Source: Cloeon dipterum
Taxonomy: Eukaryota; Arthropoda; Insecta; Ephemeroptera; Baetidae
NCBI RefSeq assembly: GCF_949628265.1
Contig: NC_088789.1
Location: 28,637,883 to 28,701,882, forward strand
Length of the DNA: 64,000 bases
Direction: 5' to 3'
Shown: piece after piece, positions 34,432 to 45,760 of the stretch
Layout: every line of letters begins with the position of its first letter
Numbering within the stretch: the first letter of the stretch is position 1
The notes under the pieces: model-generated
The model's database searches: none
What the model saw: only the letters and a program-made list of their open reading frames with translations
What the model was told of the DNA's origin: nothing
Made by a program: the position numbers and the translations under genes

Positions 34432-37400
34432 ATGGGTGGCAGAGGGAGAGAGGATGAAGTCGCGTACGAGGTATGTTTAATTATGCATTATTTATTTAAA
34501 AATTCGATGCGACCGCGTCTTTGCATTGATTTATCATAATATATGTAGTGTACTTTTCGCAGTGCTCAGACTACATACATTTTTCCCATTTATGTATTAA
34601 TTATCACGCAATTTAAAATAAAAAATCGTTGCAATTACTGGCTAAAAATATTTTGATTTGATTTTACAGCTCAAAAATATCTACAGTGAGCGAGCTAATT
34701 TGAAGAAGACCATCAAGGAATTGTTCCCACCGCAGCACATAAAAGATTGCCATGAAGTATCTGAAGGTCTCTGCAGCAAAACTGCTGTTGATATTTTAAG
34801 TTGCGAGGTGAAATTGAAATAAAACAATTCGCTTCTGTCCACCAAATTTAATATTATTTCATCAGGTGCGCCAAATTTTGTGTGTCTATCTGAGGGTTGC
34901 TGGCTTCGTGAGACGCAATTGCTGCAGCAGCTGGCTGAACAGCGGCCCTTGCCTCTGTGGGAAATTGCAGCTGAGTGGCGCAGTGAAGATTACCTGCCTG
35001 ATGACCTGGAGGATTACTTGCGGGACAAATGGAAGGAAGACCTGGCCGGTTCAGTCCTGCAGGTCCCGTTGAAAGAGGTTGCGTGGTGGAACAAGAAAAA
35101 GCAGCCACGACATAGGGATTACAAACCTGCGACCTGTCCAAGTGCAAGATGAGCAGCATGGAGTTGCTTTGTTGGTAGCCAATTCCTTATGACACGCCAC
35201 GAGTTCCGGAATGCTATTTTGTTGGACCCCTCATTGAGATTCTCGTAAAGGTAATTTAGTCGCTTGCTTCTATGTGCTAATTAGAATCGTATTTTTTCTA
35301 TTATGTCTGATTCTATCAATCTTTAAAATGTATATCAACCCTTCGCCACAGGGCCCCCTCGACCAAATCTTTATCTTCTCATGTAAAAAATAGACGGAAT
35401 TTTGAATATTTTGTCACGGGGAGGTGTGCCTGCAAGTCAGAAACTGACTCCGGCCCATGTGCAAATTTAAATAAAAAATAATGCCAAACACTTTTATCAG
35501 ATTTTGGGGCTGCGGCTGCAAATGGGCCTTAAACACGCAGAATTTAACAAAAATACTGATGAACTTAAGATTTCTGCAGTACGACGCATAGGAGCCAAGT
35601 TATTGATTTTTAAAAGTTAAAAACGTGATTTGTGTCACTTTCAAGGCTTTGTTTTTGGGCCCAGGTGGCTGTCGGCACTGATTTGGGCACTATTCAATAT
35701 GCCCCTTGATGGGGCGCGTTCGCTCATGTGAGTTTTTACAAAATTGGATTTCGATTTAGGAAAAAAATGTGCCGTTTTTTCGGAAAATTTGAAATTATCA
35801 GCCCCTGACCTGATATCACTTTCATCACTTGCAATTGAGTCTTTTGCGAATCAATTGCGTCGCATCGATAGACAGTTTCCCGTAGGGCCCAAGTCACTTG
35901 TCATGAAATAAAATAAAATATTGTGTATTATATTCAAGTAAAAAAATTATAATTGAAAAGTTTTGCAATCAACTGAAATTTCATGATTTTTATCCTTTTA
36001 GCACAACAAGAAGGGCCATCCTTTTAAGGCGCCGGCATGTGACCTTGCGAAGATTAGATTTAGTTGCGTCCAGTTCGCCGTTCCTCCTATTTTGGCTCTG
36101 AAGTACCACGAGAGAAACATCCAAGGACTGCACAGCATGAAGATATCTGCGTGGTTCGCCTCATGGTCCCGTTCGGAATGTAATGAACCATCTTTTGGCG
36201 TCTTCAAAAGACGTCAATGCGGAGGGAAGGAAGCAACTGCATGGTGGCCACAAGTCAGACTCTGTTAAATTGGAACTGCAATGAGGCTTTGCTGCCTCTC
36301 TGAAGACCAAATATCAGACGAATTAGCTTTCCTCACCTGTTAGATGTGTTCAGTCAATTCCTGATTAACAACACAATCAGGCAGCAATGGGGATTGTTGT
36401 AGCCCTCTTTTCTATTGTCAAGGTACTATTTTCTTTTGCCTTCATAAATAACGTACCCTAATTTTAATGAAATAATCTCTATAGATTGAAAGGGAGACCA
36501 TCTCCCTGCAAGTGTGGCCACTGCCTGTCGAAACTGTTTGAACTGGACGAAAACATAAGTTGCTATTGCTCTGGGCACCCATTGTAAGGATAAACAATAA
36601 TATTAAAATGGGCTGCATTTAATGATCAAAATTTAAGGAATTTTGAGTACTACAAGAGCCCTTCACAGAAAAAAGATCCATCTAATAAAATTCATGATCC
36701 AATTGGCTTGGCAGTTACAACTTTTGGAAAGATCCTCCGTTGCTTGAAAACAGCGCCCAGATGCCACTCTTCAAAGGTGAAATAGCCAATTGGACATTTT
36801 ATTTATATGTGTCTATAATTATAGGATTACTTGGAAGTGATGCTTACGCACTGGCTAGGAATAATTCGTGGAACAAGAAAGGGAAATTCGTCAAAGAAGT
36901 GGTTTCTGCAATGGCCTGCATGGGATACATTATTCCATCAATAACTGAACGTAGCAGAGTGGTCAACGCCTTGTATTGGCGAGTGGCAAATTTGATGAGC
37001 CTCTGTGAGCAATGAAAGGTGATTTCATTATGAGAAATAGCAAACCAGTTTTTCAGATTCAGAAAGATGTTTTTTGTAAAGCTGAAATTGTCACAAATTG
37101 ATCACAACAGGAGGAGATTATGCCAAAATGGATATCATCGGGGTAGAATTGGATGCCACTGCGTCTTCTTCTGCTGAACTGCACAAACACATTCAAAGCA
37201 CCTGAGCGCAAGTGCTTTCTGAGTCAGCTACGATGGTAATAATTGAATTATTATACATTTTATTGTAATCATAAAAAATTTGGTCCGTAGACTTTTGTTG
37301 GAAGTTTGGTCTATCTGTCTTATGAAATGTTTGAGATGAATCATCTTCTGAGACTGGGTATTTTACTTGGGATTGTTGGCGACTTTGAACCAGTTTGGCC

Positions 37401-39880
37401 TCTGAAAGACAAAGGAGGAGATTTCACTCACCTTTTTAACGTTCATAAGAGTCACCAAGAAGGCAGAGTTGTCCAGACTTGGTGATAAGTCAATGGAAAA
37501 AGATGAGTCTCTTAAAACAGAAGGTAACTGGTAGCGTCAACTCTTGTAAAAGTTCATTCATTATTTCTCATTCAGGTCCCAAGGAGGATGAGTGTGGCGT
37601 AGGTGTCTGCGGCTCGTGGCTTCGGGATCAACTTTCACTCCAATTGAACTCCATTTGGTCGAGCAATGGAAATGCTGCAGCCGCGAAGTGGGCTCCACTC
37701 CTACACTACCTCTACCCCTGCTACATTCATCTTTATGAGGAACAGCCCCCAAATGAAGACCTAGCTGCCTTGGCTTATTCTTTGTTCTCATTCACCAGCT
37801 CATGTCAAGCCACATGGACATTCTCAAGGGAAATGTCTGCACTGGAGATGTCAAAATGATTGAATTGCAGATCAACATGACTACACAGGTAAATCGAACA
37901 GCAGAGTTTAAGGTAGCAATGTTTGAAGTGTCCACTATTGAGACCACATTGCACTCATTGCGCAGTTACCTTTACTACAAGTATGGTTTCTACTCAACAG
38001 CAGCAAACCTATAAAAGTAATTTCTCATTAGTCTGTCCAGGTTTTGTCGCTGTGACTTGAATGAGGTCATGTTTCTTTACACCTGCAGCAAAGATTACTC
38101 TGGTAGGATTCCAAATTATGATGAAACTGTCAAAAACTATCTCATGCTCTCTCCTATTATAGGACGTTTTGGCAAGCGTTGTGTAACGCACGGCGTCTGA
38201 TTTCCCAGGAAATGGCCATGGCTTCAATAAAGCTGCCAAATGATAGCTTTGGAAATTGTGTTGCTGCCTTTATCAGAGGAGATTTTGAAAAGACAAATTT
38301 GCTGATCAAACCAATCATTCCGTTTGTTCTTTTTGCTGACGATGTTTCTGGTATGTTGATATTCTATGCTGTGTGCTTTCCGAAAAATTGGCATTTTGGT
38401 TTTTAAACTTGGTGAGAGCCAAATGAATAACACACAACTAGACATCTCAGCCAGCCACGCGACTCAGCCAATCCTTTTCTCGAGCCGCCAGCCGACGGCA
38501 TTTATTAATGGCTAAGCCAGCCCCCCGGACTTTTCTTGTTCATGTTATATTGTTTTTCACGTGCCCTGCTAAATTAAAAATTTTCGCGCCGTTCTGTTTC
38601 ACGGATATTTTTCTTAAGTAGTTATTACACAGTAAGTCGATTATGGGGTTTTCGTGTTACTTGCATATTTATGTATAGCTCGCAATCAGGGGTATCGCAA
38701 AATCTTCATTTTACAGGAAAAAACAAACTTTTTTGCGTGTTGCAATTTTACGCATTATTAAAAAAACGGATATTTTATGGAAAATTTAAAATTCTCATGA
38801 TCGGATGACCAGTATTAAAACCACTCATGGTTTTTACCTTTTTTTTTAGAATTAGATCTTCATTAAAAATGCATGTGTTTCGGTCGAATTTGGGTTTTGA
38901 CGATCTCTGAAGTTTACAGCGTGTTTCTGTTTCATCTAAGTTGTGACTTTTGAGTTGTGCAGTCTTAAAAAGCAGATGAGCCGGCTGCAAGGCAGCCAAG
39001 GCGATGAAATTTTGCCAGCTAGCCGCTGACGACTGTTTTGACTTTGATGGCTCGGAGCCAGAAAGCCAGCCGCCGGTCAAAATGTGGGCGGCTGAGATGT
39101 CTAATGACATATGTCATTCGCTGGTCTTAAAACAAGTGCAAATAAGCATTTACATGAATTAATTTTGTAATTTATAGTTAACTATAATATATTATCCTAA
39201 GCCAATCGCTCAAAGGTTGGCAAATAAATATTTTAAATAATTTGGTTGCTCAAGTCAGTGTGTGTATGGAATTGGAAGAATGCTTGCAAGAAATTGCCAT
39301 GGGAAGGAAAGTATTCAAGCAATTTATCCAGCTGCTGGTCGCAGTGGAAGTAATTGAGATTTGTCACACGTTATTATTAATAAGAATATCTCAGGTTGGC
39401 CAGTGACGATATGCCTGCTATTGCCATGCTTTATCGTTGGCGTGACATGCACATTTTTAAAAATGCTTCGTTTCTTAGTTTTAGTTCTATTCATAATCTA
39501 AGGGCGATTGTTAATAAGGGCGACCTCTCTAGTTTAACGGATTGCAAATTTTGGACCTCTTCCAGCAGTGATGGTGGCAAGAAGAAACCATTCAAGGCCA
39601 AGAAAAGCTTTAAGCCTCCGAAGGAGGGTAAGTAATTTTTTCAAAAATTTCAATCGTATCTTTATTATTTTTTTCCCCCAACAGTTATTCAAGCCCTGCG
39701 AGAGACACCAAAACAGCAAAGTGAAGCCCTGCAAGAGACACAAAAACCGTAAAAAGAAATTGAAGAGCACACTTGCACCGCCTGCATGAAATCTGTCAAC
39801 AAGAATTTCTTAACCTGTGAAGAATGCCTGAAAACTGGGTTCCCAAATGTTAAACTATTACTGCTCCAAATCTTGTCAGA
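34432..39880 (+). pseudogene. Chimeric gene, unit 1: AGO2 exon 1 fused to a MYND-type gene
   Basis: Exon 34432-34470 is AGO2 exon 1 with two extra bases, so it ends in phase 0 (MGGRGREDEVAYE). It fits exon 34670-34807 in frame (LKNIYSERANLKK...DILSCE). Further coding-like blocks are 34866-35152 (CLSEGCWLRETQLLQQ, acidic), 35998-36260, 36480-36585 with CKCGHC and CYCSGH, 37577-37860, 38160-38350, 39240-39340 and 39396-39628 (Lys-rich end). The last exon, 39685-39880, encodes a MYND-like finger (CLKTG...YYCSKSCQ). Decay is visible: blocks change frame, CAA is TAA in the MYND exon, and the finger is split by one base. Family beyond MYND is not recognised. Weak C-rich resemblance to P2X7-type intracellular domains was noted but not trusted. 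Confidence 0.55.
38439..39103. mobile_element. 665-bp element with TAGACATCTCAGCC ends
   Basis: Terminal inverted repeats of 14 exact bases (TAGACATCTCAGCC at left, its complement at right), followed by imperfect GCC-rich matches. Non-coding, AT-rich inside. Non-autonomous DNA transposon. The target duplication may be TA within the repeat ends. The same left end in unit 2 (52909) has lost its right end. Confidence 0.75.
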
Positions 39881-39904
39881 GTGAGTACATAATATGTTAT
39901 CCAG

Positions 39905-40279
39905 GCCGAGGCCAGCAGCAGCCGCTGAGACACCTGCTCTCTCAGATGGGGTCCAAGCCATTCCCAGAGGATGATCGCCGCTCAACATGAACTACCGGTC
40001 CAACTCGCCTGTACAACCAAATGTTGTTGCCTCATTGTCAGTCGCACACGCAACTTGTCCAGAAAAACCAAATCCAACACCAGCACCTCCAGCCGAGGGT
40101 GAACCAGCAGCAGCAGCAGTAACAAATGCTGCAACACCAGATGCACCAACAGCAACTACAGCAGCAGCAAATGCAACACAAACGCCAGCAGCAGCATCAA
40201 CAGCAACTCTTGATGCAGCAACAGCTGCAGAAACTCCCGTCAAGCATCACAATTAATCACTCTCCTGGAGTTACAAAAT
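39905..40279 (+). pseudogene. AGO2 exon-2-like glutamine-rich exon
   Basis: The acceptor and first codons (GTTATCCAG then GRGQQQ) match AGO2 exon 2 at 1561-1591. The same frame continues into a Gln-rich stretch (QQQLQQQQMQHKRQQQHQQQ) as expected for an insect AGO2 N-terminus. Two in-frame stops lie in it, TGA at 39988-39990 and TAA at about 40117. It ends at a possible GTGAGT donor. No exon 3 follows. Read with 34432-34534, it looks like exons 1 and 2 of an AGO2 copy separated by a 5.4-kb foreign insert. Confidence 0.65.
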
Positions 40280-41379
40280 GTGAGTAAAAATCACAATTTT
40301 CGCTTTTCAGTAAATTTCATTTAAAATTAGTGGAGTGTTCAGTACGCTGAATTTATGTGGCTAATAATTGTTTTAGGGAAACGTATTTTGATAATCAGTT
40401 AACCAGCCCATTGGCAGGCAGTGCAGTGATAAAAAGCGTTTTTTTAAATCTTAACCAGTTTCTTGCGTGCATAATGTTTTCACTTCGTTTTGCAATAATT
40501 AAAGCTCAAAAATAAATTAGCTGATGCTCAATCGTTTCGCCCAGCTAGCGACTATCGTCTCGCGCACCCAGTCGTCCTGTGCAAAAATCAATATATATTG
40601 AGCTTGACTTAATTGCATTGAAGCTAGAATATTTTTTCTAAAAGTTGTCGACAATTCTCTATTGGAGATGATGCGTAATAATTCAATACTTCTACAACGT
40701 TAAGTTAGTGTTTAAAATATTTAACTTAATACTATTCTTTTCAAAATAAAATTCAATATCTTTTAACCTGCCGTGACTTTTTATTGCATGTGTTGTGACC
40801 TATTTTGACTTAAAAAATATCTTAATCACCCTTGTTGAACTTTTAGATTCAACGCCTTCTATTACAAAAAAAGTTTCATAAATGTTGAGCTTCAATTTGT
40901 ATACATTTTTAATGGCTTAGAAAAGCTTTTATTTGAAGTGGCGAGTACAACTAACTTAGTTTTTTTCTACATATTATATGGATGCAAGGAAACCATTGGT
41001 GAATTAACAACGATGAAATTGCGTATTTTTCTAACGTTCTTTCCTCCTAGCTGCTCTGTCTGATTTTTGCTTGAAGAGTTAATGGGCGATATATGAGAAA
41101 AATGCAGCACTCTCTTTTGCCTCTAAAATAAATTTTATTCATTTTGTAATTTAAACAAATCACAAAATTTAAATTGCATAGACACAAGTAATTTCAATAA
41201 ACAATGCCCACGTACTTACAAAATTATCAACAGAAGGTACGATGGCATTTATCACAAAAAGTCATGGAATATAATCTGACCAAACGTGTTGCACACGCGT
41301 GTGCTGTTCAATTAATCTATGCAGCCCTACTCTAATAACAGCCATTCATTCTTTCAATTTTCCAGGTTATCATTCAATA
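40280..41379. other. Non-coding sequence of unit 1
   Basis: No gene seen. From about 41090 it matches unit 2 (53780 onward). The part 40280-40770 is absent from unit 2. Confidence 0.5.
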
Positions 41380-41740
41380 AAGCATTGAGATAGTCGACGA
41401 GGCTTTCGGCATCAGTCTTCATAAGTATCACCAAGTGTTTGGAGTCATTCAACCGACATCAAAATGCATAATTGGGGAGCCATCACCATAGCAAGATTGT
41501 TTGCTTCCATCTTTGTCATTTGGAATACCTCTATCTAGTCTGGTGAATATCTACATAGAAATCTTACCAGGTAGAACAACACAAGAGTTTGTTGAGCTTA
41601 AGTAGCATCTGGACAATATGATGGCACGCCGCTGGATGGTCATGGAATTTGAAAGCTAGAAGATCTTGGCGCAGTGAATAATCTGAACCATAAAGAGGCC
41701 ACTTCCAAATTCTGAGAAGTTTATGCATTATTAAAATATT
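41380..41740 (-). pseudogene. Scraps of an LRR gene, unit 1
   Basis: The minus strand at 41377-41415 reads ESLVDYLNA, matching ESLVDLLDA near the C-terminus of the intact LRR gene at 59139. The flank (ATAACAGCCATTCATTC) also matches. The rest does not hold a frame. Matches 53985-54330 in unit 2. Confidence 0.6.
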
Positions 41741-42225
41741 TTTTAAAAACAAAATTATTTTTAGGAAATAGCTGTTTCGGCTAATGAAGCCTCGTCAGCA
41801 GTACTTTGTCAAATAATAAATTAAGTATAATATGAATTGATGTTAAGTTATATAAACCCTACTCTAGAGCAAAACAAGAATTCAATCGAAATTATTGTGA
41901 TAACTCAAATTTTGAATTCACACTAAAAATCAGCTAAACTTTCAATTTTATACAGGAAAAAATTAAATGAACTTTTTAAATATTTGACTATGTACTGGAC
42001 AGCTATATCCTAAATAACTGTCATTAAAGGCCGAAATTAATGGTCTATATAGGTATTAGCAAAGGCCAGAAAGCCAATGCTAATGTAAAAACCTCAAATC
42101 TCGTCTTTAATCTAAGTCTACTAGTTATAATAAAACCTACGCACGCCATAATCACACTAGATTCAAATTAATCCTGCTATATACAAATATATACAAGTGG
42201 AATTTCCTGTTCAGGTCCCTTCAGC
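41741..42225. other. 3' flank of BTB-BACK gene, unit 1
   Basis: Non-coding and AT-rich, conserved in unit 2 (55085-55560). Probably the 3' UTR region of the minus-strand gene. Confidence 0.5.
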
Positions 42226-43573
42226 TCAAGCCGGCCACGGTGGACAACAATCGCAGGGTTCCAATCGAGCAGAGTTCCCGAAGTACCTCGTTTTTCTGGA
42301 ATAACTCAGAGGGAAACTGCAAGGACACCCAGCCAGGATGCCCTTGTGGATGCTGCGCAAGTGCTCCTCATCAAAGATGCCCTTAAGCTTGGATTCTACA
42401 ACTGAAAACTGATTAGGGTCGATGGAGACAAACCTCACCTTTTTGAGCAGCCGGTGGAAAAAAAAGGGCGCCGGTACCGGTGCCCCTGAGGCGTCGAAAA
42501 CGTGCCATCCCCAGGATAGAGCCGCGTCCAGCAGATGCAGCTCAGTGAGGTCGGCAGGGAACTTGTCCAAGCTAAGCACAGCCTCCAAACTCTTGACGTG
42601 CGAAACCCTCCACGTGTCGGACTCGAAGACTGGCATCGGGTCGTCCGACACCTGCATCAAAAGCCGCTGCGACAGCAGTGGGTAGAGGTCCTTTTTGCCA
42701 GTTGTCTCCAGGAGATCGTAAAGCAGGAAGGCGTCGAGAGCGGTATCGCACACGAGGTGGTGCTGCACCTCCTGGCACAGGTATTCGGATTGCCACAGCA
42801 AGCCGTACCTAAAAATGACAGATTTTAGAGAAGAATCAACTTGTGGAAGCTTATTTGAGTGGAGGAGGGAGAGAGCAGCGCTCACGGCCTCGATGTCCGC
42901 ACGACAGAATGCCTCCAGCTCGACGAACGGGCCTTCAGACAAGGCGCTGGCCAGGCCTGGGCTGGTGGACGTCAGAGCATCGGTGTGCACCCTGAAGATG
43001 GCGGCGAGTGGTCCGTCAACCAGCCGAACGAAGATGGCCGCGTTGGGCTTGGCGTGTTGGTATTCGAATTCGACCTCGTCAACCTGTAAATAGTGTCAGC
43101 GGCAAAATCAAATCGGAATGGGGTTCATTTTATCAACCATCAAATTAGCATTATTTAAACAACTCTACTGAAGTATCCCAGATTACAATTTCGATTGAAA
43201 GCATTCTTGATCACCCGCAGCAAAAATTATATTTATTCAAAGCGGTGCACGTTCCGATCTTTTGAACCGCCACTTGAAGCATAAGAATCGTGATACATAT
43301 TATTTATTCTGAACTCTCATTCAAGCATTATTTGACGCGCAAAAAAAGTTAAAGAAAATATCAACTGCGGTCATTTTTGTGCACGTGTTTGATCCGTTTG
43401 GTTGCGCGGCGTGTGTTTCGCGGCGGCCATGACAGTTTGAATGGAGGATCATGTGGTGAATTTTTTCAACTTCATTTTAACACCCAAAAACCTTTCAAAA
43501 TTGCGATAAAATTACTTACAGTGCCTCCATCGTCCTCAGAATAGACAGAATCGCCCTCAAATGCGTAGTCCAT
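42226..43573 (-). CDS. BTB-BACK domain protein, unit 1
   Basis: Two exons, 43520-43573 (18 codons, MDYAFEGDSVYSEDDGGT) and 42226-43083, joined in phase 0, give 303 aa. Residues about 19-130 resemble a BTB domain (AIFVRLVDGPLAAIFRVH, then FCRADIEAVSAALSLL). Residues about 155-260 resemble BACK (LEAVLSLDKFPADLTELHLLDAALSW). BTB-BACK proteins usually act as adaptors of Cullin-3 ubiquitin ligases. No Kelch repeats follow: the protein ends with a short Cys-rich tail (CDCCPPWPA). Its near-identical paralog is at 55561-56905. The domain call is by pattern, so a diverged or non-Cul3 function is possible. Confidence 0.8.
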
Positions 43574-43923
43574 GTCGTATTTTTGCTAAAATTGCGATAT
43601 TTCGAGAAAGCGATATAGCGCGTGACTTTTTCTATGACTTTGCCCCGTAGGGTGGTGTTCTGGCGCTGCGATCGCCTTTTTCTCTTCTCCTTACACCTGT
43701 ATGAGTTCCCCTTGGAGTGTTCCTGCACGGCTATTGGCTTAACCATTAACCGCGCAGCTTTTCAGGTATAAGAATTATTTGAAAGTGGCGGGAAATTTGT
43801 TTATTGCAAATTGCAAATACGGTCATATAATTGTTATATATGTTGTTTTATTGTTTTACATTGCTATACACATTGTATAGACATTGTTATACATTACGAT
43901 ATTATTTTTAAAATTATCGGTTT
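43574..43923. other. Shared upstream region of BTB-BACK gene and ankyrin fragment, unit 1
   Basis: Non-coding, likely 5' UTR and promoter of the BTB-BACK gene. Includes an AT-rich partial palindrome (TATACACATTGTATA) near 43865. Conserved in unit 2. Confidence 0.5.
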
Positions 43924-44846
43924 CTTTGTGGGTGTAGGTGAGGTCCATCCTGGGCTGCTGCACCAGGGTGACGCCCTGAGCAGACTTGGTGGAGGAGCCT
44001 GTGAAGTTGGAGCTGCTCTTGCTCGACGACTGGTTGCCCACTGAGATGTACGAGCGGCGCTTCAGGTCCGAGGTGCTGTCCGGGCTGACGTCCTGCTTGC
44101 CGACTGGCGAGTGCGACCGGTACGACGGAGGCATCAGCACGGCCGACGACAGCTTCGTCTCCACGCACCTGCAGGATGAACAGAGTGACCCTGTAATTAT
44201 TTTTATTAATAAATCCTGATTTTTTCTATTCAATTTTAATTCTAATTTGTTTATTTTGTGAACTTTCAAGTGGAAATATTTTATTTTGAATTAAAAGTAA
44301 GTCGTTAAAGATGTCAAAAATTTAATGAGAAAATGTGAGGCCGATTTCCCAAATATTCAGAGTGAAATCTGGGCAAATCGGACTCTAAATACGCTTAAAA
44401 AATTGAAAATATTATTCAGAGTTAATAGTATTCTATAGATTTAATACCACAGCAACAAATTTAAACTTGATTTAAACCGACAATAGAATGAATTGTCATT
44501 TCACGCACCTGCCAACTGGCGGCCTGCAGCGCCGTTCGCTTCTTGTCGGTGGCGTTGACGTCGGCGCCGGCGTCGAGCAGGAGGGCGGCCATGTCGGTGT
44601 GTCCCTGCCAGGCGGAGACGTGGAGCGGGGTGCGGCCCTCGCTGTCGGCGCCCTCGAGGTCGAGCAGCGAGGTGGGCGTGGCCAGGCCTCCGCGGGGCGC
44701 CGGCGGGCCGAACGACGCTGACTCGGCGATCAAGCAGCGAGCCATCGAGACGCGGTTTTCCAGCGCCAGCACGTACAGCGTCGAGCGGCCGTCGGCGTCC
44801 TTGGCGTTGGGGTCGGCGCCGGCCTTGATCAGGCCTCGCAATGAAA
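43924..44846 (-). pseudogene. Two-exon ankyrin fragment, unit 1
   Basis: Exon 44509-44846 encodes ankyrin repeats (GADPNAKDADGR, GRTPLHVSAWQG) without the internal stop seen at 9723. Exon 43924-44190 encodes the Ser-rich part (SPDSTSDLKRRSYISVG), then departs from the 10318 copy after RMDL, running into unrelated sequence (THKETDN) and a stop. The final exon ending KKETPL is missing, so the fragment is truncated at its 3' side. Confidence 0.75.
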
Positions 44847-45760
44847 CTGAAAATTAAGCGCATCGTGGACCAGATTTCGACGCACCTCATCTGTTTCATT
44901 GATCGACTGTAACCAGCCGCTGCTCAGTTGGTCGGTCGGTCACGTTTTTTGACTCGACATACATGCCGGCTTTAAATATTTATTTCTTGACAAGTTCATT
45001 CAATTTAATGTGTAGAATTTAGCAATACATAGTTAAACTCTAATAATAAACTAATGGCAATTGTTTATTCGTAAAAACTGCATTATTATGCTGCGGCAGG
45101 TCTCAAATGTCTATATGAACAACCGTAATTTCATTTATAAATTATTTTATGGATATAATAAAAGCTGAATCGCATTATTAAGAGATCAAACGTAAAATAT
45201 TTTAATTAAATCATCCAAATTGAATCCTTGGGAGTAATAAATAGGATAGTGCACCCTGAAACAAATAAATTAAAAAAGAATAAGTAAACTTAAGCAAATT
45301 ACTGCTAAACTCTGGTGGAACTACCCTGGCGCCACCTAAATCCAGAGGCAACCAAGCTGCGTGTCAATCTCAATAAACTAGAAAACCTATTAGGAGGATA
45401 AGATATCTCTGCACTGCATACCCTTGAGGTTGTGCACGGGGGTCATTATTCTGGCTGAAAATCAAGGGATTGTGTCGTCATAATTATTAAGACAAACGCG
45501 GTATTGGGGTTGAGAATTTAATTGGAATAAAAGCTACAAATGTTTAGAAATTAGGAGAATGTATACGTTGATTTGTTCACTATGTAGTTTAAATCGTAAA
45601 AAAGCTGGTACACAATAATACTAATCTTCAATCTGAATATATGCGCTCTTGAATGTTCTTTATTTCGCGTATTGAAGTGAAAATCTTCGCAAATTAAAGA
45701 AAATAATCAGACCAAACTTGTTGCATACGTGTGGTGTTCAATTAATACATAAATGCAGCC
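44847..45760. other. Unit 1 right flank
   Basis: No gene seen. 45085-45760 is the middle of three copies of an LRR-flank sequence (others at 32450 and 58435). It is cut off at about 45768, where a unique stretch begins. Confidence 0.6.

Larger units (their letters stand above)
32450..45760. repeat. Tandem segmental duplication, unit 1
   Basis: A direct repeat of 45085-59110 with the same gene order: AGO2 promoter and exon 1, MYND-type gene, LRR scraps, BTB-BACK gene, ankyrin exons. Large differences from unit 2: it lacks the 785-bp insertion and about 715 bp near 41654. It has about 630 bp (39015-39648) and about 880 bp (39895-40770) that unit 2 lacks. Confidence 0.9.

Noticed and set aside
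34854-35159. 101-codon frame on - in unit 1 (and its twin at 49342)
   Set aside because: The opposite strand reads a more protein-like acidic sequence bounded by a splice acceptor, so the - frame is likely a shadow.
36480-36585. Possible P2X7-type intracellular domain (CKCGHC...CYCSGH)
   Set aside because: Only a short Cys pattern fits. The Met-Pro-Thr-Glu core of that family is not evident and flanking frames do not support it.
34535-39892. Foreign block in AGO2 intron 1 as a Helitron
   Set aside because: There is a small hairpin near one end, but no CTRR terminus, no TC start and no clean insertion between A and T.
39987-40256. Ala-rich 89-codon frame
   Set aside because: It is the out-of-frame reading of the CAG-rich stretch. 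The Gln frame is contiguous with the AGO2 exon-2-like start.
42422-43093. Several + strand frames across the BTB-BACK gene
   Set aside because: Antisense shadows of the intact - strand exon, repeated in unit 2.
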